DNA from: Lachnospiraceae bacterium | GTDB lineage: Bacteria; Bacillota; Clostridia; Lachnospirales; Lachnospiraceae | DNA length: 64,000 nt | Direction of reading: 5' to 3' | NCBI GenBank assembly: GCA_017460885.1 | Contig: JAFUAB010000009.1 | Coordinates: 21,340-85,339 of the forward strand | Part shown: piece after piece, positions 61,501-64,000 of the stretch | How positions within the stretch are numbered: position 1 is the first letter of the stretch | Layout of the letters: each line of letters opens with the position of its first letter | Translations under genes and position numbers: made by a program | The notes under the pieces: generated by a model | Database searches by the model: none | Seen by the model: only the letters and a program-made list of their open reading frames with translations | Told to the model about the DNA's origin: nothing

Positions 61501-62501
61501 GCTACAGGCTGATCAAGCTGTGCGAACATCGCTGTTATATCATCAGGCGACAGCTTCGCATTAGGATCATCCGATACCGGCATGATCTCAGGTACCGGTG
61601 TCGGTTCGGGCTCAAATGCCGGTTCAACTACCGATTCAGGTTCGGGCTCCGGTACTGCCTCAATAATCGGTTCGGGCTCTGATACAGACTCAGTCACTAC
61701 CTCCGGTTCTGGAGCAGGTTCTGCTACAGGCTGATCAAGCTGTGCGAACATCGCTGTTATATCATCAGGCGACAGCTTCGCATTAGGATCATCCGATACC
61801 GGCATGATTTCAGGTACCGGTGTCGGTTCGGGCTCAAATGCCGGTTCAACTACCGATTCAGGTTCGGGCTCCGGTACAACCTCAACTATCGGTTCAGGTT
61901 CAGAGACAGTCTCGACTATAGGTTCAGTTTCATTAGTTGCTTCAACTACTGGCTCGGGCTCCGACACAACCTCAATAATCGATTCAGGTTCTGATACAGT
62001 TTCAGACACAACCTCCGGTTTTGGAGTCGGTTCTGCTGAAGGCTGATCAAGCTGTGCGAACATTGCGGCTAGATCATCAGCTGACATTTTCGCACTCGGA
62101 TCATCTGATACCGGTATGATCTCGGGGATCGATGCAGACTCAGGTCCGGGTGACGGTTCAACAATTGGTTCCGGTTCGGGCACAGCCTCAACTACTGGCT
62201 CCGGTTCAGGCACAGCCTCAACTACTGGCTCCGGTTCGGGTACAACCTCAACTACAGGCCCCGGATCAGGAGTCGGCACTGCTTCCGGCTCTGATTCAGG
62301 TATAGTTTCAATTACAGGTTCAGGCTCTGATATAGGTGCATCCGAAAAGATACTCCTGCTGGCAGAATTGCCAAATATACCCATGCTCCTCAACCTGTCT
62401 GCGGCAGTCAGAGGAGGCTCAGGTAAATCACCTGCGCCACTCCCATTTCGCTCTCCGGCGTTCTTTAATAGGTTGTCGAGATAATTCTCATCTACAGCCA
62501 T
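58557..62501 (-). CDS. Membrane-anchored repeat protein with tandem FliM-N-like motifs
   Basis: The 1314-residue protein begins MAVDENYLDNLLKNAGE. Residues about 50-830 are Pro/Glu/Ala-rich and hold nine copies of the unit SDDPNAKLS-x-DDI-x-A-x-FAQ. Four more divergent motifs lie up to about residue 895 (MSEDDIAALLAG, MNESDIEALLNG, LSEIEDLLS, ELDIDQLLS). Acidic and Lys/Ala-rich stretches (about 900-1068) lead to one membrane helix (about 1072-1095), and an external TPR-like domain with a Gly/Asp-rich end follows. The motif resembles the CheY-binding N-terminus of FliM (LSQAEIDALLNG). The positive-inside charge places the motifs in the cytoplasm. AGGAG precedes the ATG, directly after the cheV terminator. 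I know of no named family. Confidence 0.8.
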   Translation of the reverse strand: MAVDENYLDNLLKNAGERNGSGAGDLPEPPLTAADRLRSMGIFGNSASRSIFSDAPISEPEPVIETIPESEPEAVPTPDPGPVVEVVPEPEPVVEAVPEPEPVVEAVPEPEPIVEPSPGPESASIPEIIPVSDDPSAKMSADDLAAMFAQLDQPSAEPTPKPEVVSETVSEPESIIEVVSEPEPVVEATNETEPIVETVSEPEPIVEVVPEPEPESVVEPAFEPEPTPVPEIMPVSDDPNAKLSPDDITAMFAQLDQPVAEPAPEPEVVTESVSEPEPIIEAVPEPEPESVVEPAFEPEPTPVPEIMPVSDDPNAKLSPDDITAMFAQLDQPVAEPAPEPEVVTEAVSEPEPVVEAITEPAPIVEPAFEPEPAPIPEITPVSDDPNAKLSPDDIAALFAQANGPAEQPAPAEEPVPAEEAVPAEEPAPAEAAPTEEPAPAEEPAPAAEPEPAPIPEITPVSDDPNAKLSADDIAALFAQASGPAEEPAPVAEPEPAPIPEITPVSDDPNAKLSADDIAALFAQANGPAEQPAPAEEPAPAEEAAPAEEPAPAEEPAPAAEPEPAPIPEITPVSDDPNAKLSADDIAALFAQASGSAEQPAPAEDPTPAEEPIPVEESPLAEEPAPVEEPATVAEPEPAPIPEITPVSDDPNAKLSPDDIAALFAQANGPAEQPAPAEEPAPAEEAAPAEELAPAEEPAPTAEPEPAPIPEITPVSDDPNAKLSADDIAALFAQANAPENNSDYAEDSETADDTGAADESASEEPVLEPDSALTAETSGDSNDQMSEDDIAALLAGFDQSGEDIAADDSAEGSDTMNESDIEALLNGALSADGPSLDEGFVPEKDENLSEIEDLLSMSDNHEMVDNGDNTPFDIFAEDRGEGELAVDELDIDQLLSDSARSKDSEEGEAEEAEEGEEKPKKAKKAKKPKKKKKKSGDELEPDETEAEGEAKAGGFKNLIKRIIEALTEEADDPEAPENIPEKAAGEENMAILGELDAEAAEGGKKKKKKKEKKDKKDDPKAKAKEEAAKQKKEEAAKAKAAKAAAKKAAKEAKAAKKAEKEAALGPIKRLPKKKVIMIFVTFMPIMAALLVIGLLVPADNQKREARRAYADGDYDTAYINLYGMELGGDDLVMFNNAKCVLQVRRFERAYENYTRLDMPREALDALIRGVQSYDYVITNFDTTYVRSDVDASYNNIIGILASKYGVNAELARKIIDSPTDYDYTRYIDDILAGKIKSDIPAQTSDIGGTAGDQDAGDGLYGGSGDTPVMPGTGSEPQGEPILQETVDSFGNVIPGGGTPDNGYTDDALIFQLYSQ
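59810..62112 (-). repeat. Array of about thirteen FliM-N-like motif codings
   Basis: Motif copies, in N- to C-terminal order, lie near 62042-62112, 61731-61800, 61510-61578, 61300-61362, 61060-61123, 60928-60993, 60724-60789, 60501-60567, 60298-60363, 60108-60171, 60020-60065, 59930-59975 and 59810-59855. The first nine are close copies ending FAQ; the last four are degenerate. Spacing varies from about 130 to 310 nt in the repeat block. Confidence 0.8.
61459..61902 (-). repeat. Near-identical 222-bp direct duplication
   Basis: Two adjacent units (61459-61680 and 61681-61902) differ by only a few bases until their last part. The period of 222 bp is 74 codons and keeps the frame, so it is a recent in-frame duplication. 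A further close copy, about 210 bp at an offset of 426 bp, begins at 60376 and again at 60802. Confidence 0.85.
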
Positions 62502-62514
62502 AGCTGCAACTCCT

Positions 62515-62546
62515 AAAAAATAGCCGGGAGCAATGAACCCCCGGCT
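62515..62546 (-). terminator. Terminator of cheV abutting the repeat-gene ribosome site
   Basis: AGCCGGG and CCCGGCT pair (62522-62546) with an 11-nt loop, followed on the minus strand by ATTTTTT. The T-run leads straight into AGGAG, the ribosome site of the 1314-residue gene. Expression of that gene therefore seems to need read-through. Confidence 0.85.
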
Positions 62547-62575
62547 CGATTAACAAATGATAATCCCGAACAAAA

Positions 62576-63478
62576 TTACTCTTTTCCTAATACCAGTTTA
62601 TCAACAGTCTTTACCAGATTACCAATCTCAGGCTTGGAAAGTTGTGCATCCGCACCAAGAGCCTCACCCTTGCGCTTCATTTCAGCATTTACAAGTGATG
62701 AGAAAATAACTACAGGAATATCCTTAGTCCTCTCATCATCCTTTATCAGCTTAGTAAGGCGATGCCCATCCATCAAAGGCATCTCGATATCAGTAATCAC
62801 ACATTTAACCTTATCAAGTACATTGCCGGCTTCCTTATACTCGCAAATGATATCATATGCATCCTGTCCGTTTTCGGTATGCATAAGATTCTCATAACCG
62901 GCCTGCTTAAGAGAATCAACGATAAGATGATTAAGAAGAGGCGAATCTTCCGCAATAAGTATCGGTATATTATTGCGTGTACGCTCACCAAGCTCCGAAA
63001 GATCAGCCATCTTAAGACCTGTTTCAGGATTGATATCCGATACGATCTTCTCAAAGTCAAGGATAATGATCAATCTTCCGTCGATCTTGATAATACCGGT
63101 TGAAACTCCGTCTTCCGCGGTAGATACCGTCGTACCGGGCTTAATGATCTCAGTCCAGGAGACTCTGTGGATACCTACTACCGAATCCACATGAAAAGCT
63201 ATATCCAGCTTATTGAAATTTGTAACTATAAAAAGACCACCCGGAACAGAAGCTCCACGCTGAAGGCAATTCTTCAAGTCGATCGCCGTGATCATTGTAT
63301 CTCTCGGCATAAAAATACCTTCAATACTGGGATGCGCATTAGGAACCAGTGTAACCTCCTGATAATTGATGATTTCTTTGATCTTGGCTACGTTGATACC
63401 GTACGCATTGCCATCTAGCATAAATTCCAGGACTTCCAGCTCATTAGTACCGTTTTCCAGTAAGATGTTTGTATCCAT
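62576..63478 (-). CDS. cheV: Chemotaxis coupling protein CheV
   Basis: CheV joins a CheW coupling domain (about 12-150; EVLEFMLDGNAYGINVAKIKEII and GVIKIDGRLIIILD-like) to a receiver domain (about 172-298). The receiver has E177-D178, phospho-acceptor D230 in TDIEMPLMDG, and K282. It links receptors to CheA and adapts or dampens signalling when phosphorylated. The 300-residue length is normal. AAGGGG precedes the ATG and a SigA promoter lies 63 nt upstream. The next gene downstream encodes the FliM-motif repeat protein. Confidence 0.95.
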   Translation of the reverse strand: MDTNILLENGTNELEVLEFMLDGNAYGINVAKIKEIINYQEVTLVPNAHPSIEGIFMPRDTMITAIDLKNCLQRGASVPGGLFIVTNFNKLDIAFHVDSVVGIHRVSWTEIIKPGTTVSTAEDGVSTGIIKIDGRLIIILDFEKIVSDINPETGLKMADLSELGERTRNNIPILIAEDSPLLNHLIVDSLKQAGYENLMHTENGQDAYDIICEYKEAGNVLDKVKCVITDIEMPLMDGHRLTKLIKDDERTKDIPVVIFSSLVNAEMKRKGEALGADAQLSKPEIGNLVKTVDKLVLGKE

Positions 63479-63540
63479 TTAATGTACCCCTTCATTAAAA
63501 TTATACATAATAACAGATAAAACTCTGCTTATCGATAGTA

Positions 63541-63568
63541 ATTATAACATAAATACACAAATATGCAA
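63541..63568 (-). promoter_or_regulatory. SigA promoter of cheV
   Basis: On the minus strand TTGCAT (63563-63568), 16 nt, TATAAT (63541-63546) with TG one base before the -10 (extended -10). From 63569 to about 63680 I see nothing else. Confidence 0.8.
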
Positions 63569-63744
63569 AACATTTTGTATAAAACGATATATTCTGAGAT
63601 CACAGCTTAAAACGTCATTTCACGCGTTTGCGGTTTCACGCTACATATCAAGAGGATGAGTTTACTGATTGAAGCGATAGCAACCCCCCATCTGAGATGG
63701 GGGAACCGGCAAAGCCGTGGCGTTGCGTAGAGTATAAAAGAAAA

Positions 63745-63798
63745 ACCTCCAGTGATAGAATAATGTGGGTTTCGCGATCCACAACTATCAAAGGAGGT
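63745..63798 (+). promoter_or_regulatory. Ribosome-site-sequestering hairpin of tnpA
   Basis: Three nested stems pair: ACCTCC with GGAGGT (the ribosome site), GATAG with CTATC, and TGTGG with CCACA. The whole leader thus folds with the Shine-Dalgarno buried, as known for IS200 mRNA. Confidence 0.8.
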
Positions 63799-63805
63799 AT
63801 CCAAA

Positions 63806-64000
63806 GTGGATGATAAAAGTATACAGCATACACGCTGGAATTGCACGTATCATATCGTGTTTATCCCAAAATACAGGAAGAAAATACTCTACGGAAGTAA
63901 TAAACGAGATCTTACAGAGATCATTCCAAAGCTTTGTGAGATGAAGGGTGTAAATATCATAGAAGGAAAGGTATGTGTAGATCATGTACACATGTATGTG
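63806..64000 (+). CDS. tnpA: IS200/IS605 family transposase TnpA (5' part)
   Basis: From GTG 63806, 65 residues are visible. TYHIVFIPKYRKKILYG (14-30) is the TnpA start motif and DHVHM (59-63) is the HUH metal site of the single-strand transposase. The catalytic Tyr lies beyond the window. The GTG follows GGAGGT at 7 nt, buried in a hairpin. The frame is intact so far. Confidence 0.92.
   Translation, partial: MDDKSIQHTRWNCTYHIVFIPKYRKKILYGSNKRDLTEIIPKLCEMKGVNIIEGKVCVDHVHMYV

Larger units (their letters stand above)
63681..64000 (+). mobile_element. Left end of an IS200/IS605 element, truncated by the window
   Basis: A tnpA reading frame starts at 63806 and a left-end hairpin sits at 63685-63703 (CCCCCATCT paired with AGATGGGGG), followed by a smaller CGGC-AAA-GCCG hairpin. 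Such subterminal hairpins are read by the single-strand transposase. The exact left boundary and target tetranucleotide cannot be fixed from this side alone. Confidence 0.85.

Noticed and set aside
60283-61512. Long plus-strand open frame rich in Ala, Gly and Ser
   Set aside because: It is the antisense shadow of the repeat array in the 1314-residue gene; its repeats arise from the same codons, and it has no ribosome site or family similarity.
60298-62112. Repeat block considered as a CRISPR array or non-coding satellite
   Set aside because: The repeats are codon-phased, variable in spacing and encode conserved motifs inside one long reading frame; there are no unique spacers of constant length.

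Overview
The window looks like a chromosomal segment of a motile, plant-fibre-using Lachnospiraceae bacterium (Clostridia). The evidence is the SCIFF peptide with its radical-SAM maturase, a SigI/RsgI pair, RqcH, a fused SecDF, a CheV, intracellular GH5 and GH2 glycosidases, and Gram-positive LexA boxes (GAAC-N4-GTTC). Base composition is fairly even and coding density is high. I saw no rRNA, tRNA or CRISPR array. Nearly all genes lie on the minus strand; the few plus-strand genes are isolated single units.

Layout, left to right. 1-4661: 3'-truncated gene for a very large secreted Calx-beta protein. 4788-6512: uridine phosphorylase and a GH5 endoglucanase. 6669-13567: housekeeping block recX, recA, cinA, pgsA, rimO, rpoZ, gmk, yicC. 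13664-21369: envelope block with a polytopic membrane protein, MATE exporter, RqcH, SpoVB-like flippase and GT4 glycosyltransferase. 21393-25644: rsgI-sigI, glgA, dCMP deaminase. 25687-34141: recJ, secDF, the SCIFF pair scfA/scfB, recO, era, and a DUF4349 lipoprotein. 34160-39237: M16 peptidase, then three tightly coupled genes (unknown, sigma-like, rhomboid-like). 39358-41886: GH2 beta-mannosidase. 41958-49245: small unknowns, a two-receiver response regulator, thrC, an AP2-type protein, an interrupted GH25-like protein and ApbE. 49268-52827: LysR regulator, chemoreceptor, a probably SOS-controlled HAD phosphatase and a small protein ending in a clamp-binding-like peptide. 52886-58446: lysA, helD, ung, hisF, hisH. 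58557-63478: a 1314-residue repeat protein next to cheV. 63681-64000: left end of an IS200/IS605 element running off the window.

The strongest candidate for something undescribed is the 1314-residue protein downstream of cheV. Its long acidic, Pro/Glu-rich cytoplasmic part carries about eleven spaced copies of a short acidic amphipathic motif (S-x-D-D-I-x-A-L/M-F/L), plus two divergent ones, that resembles the N-terminal CheY-phosphate-binding peptide of FliM. A Lys/Ala-rich stretch, one membrane segment and an external domain follow. I infer a membrane-anchored multivalent docking or buffering platform for CheY or CheV.

Other points of interest: several divergently placed genes appear to make leaderless mRNAs (-10 box about 6-9 nt before ATG and no Shine-Dalgarno); recA and the HAD gene share a promoter design with a LexA box inside the spacer; and one operon couples a sigma-like protein lacking recognisable promoter-binding regions to a rhomboid-fold protein lacking recognisable catalytic residues. 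Everything here is read by eye from the sequence; no database search was run.
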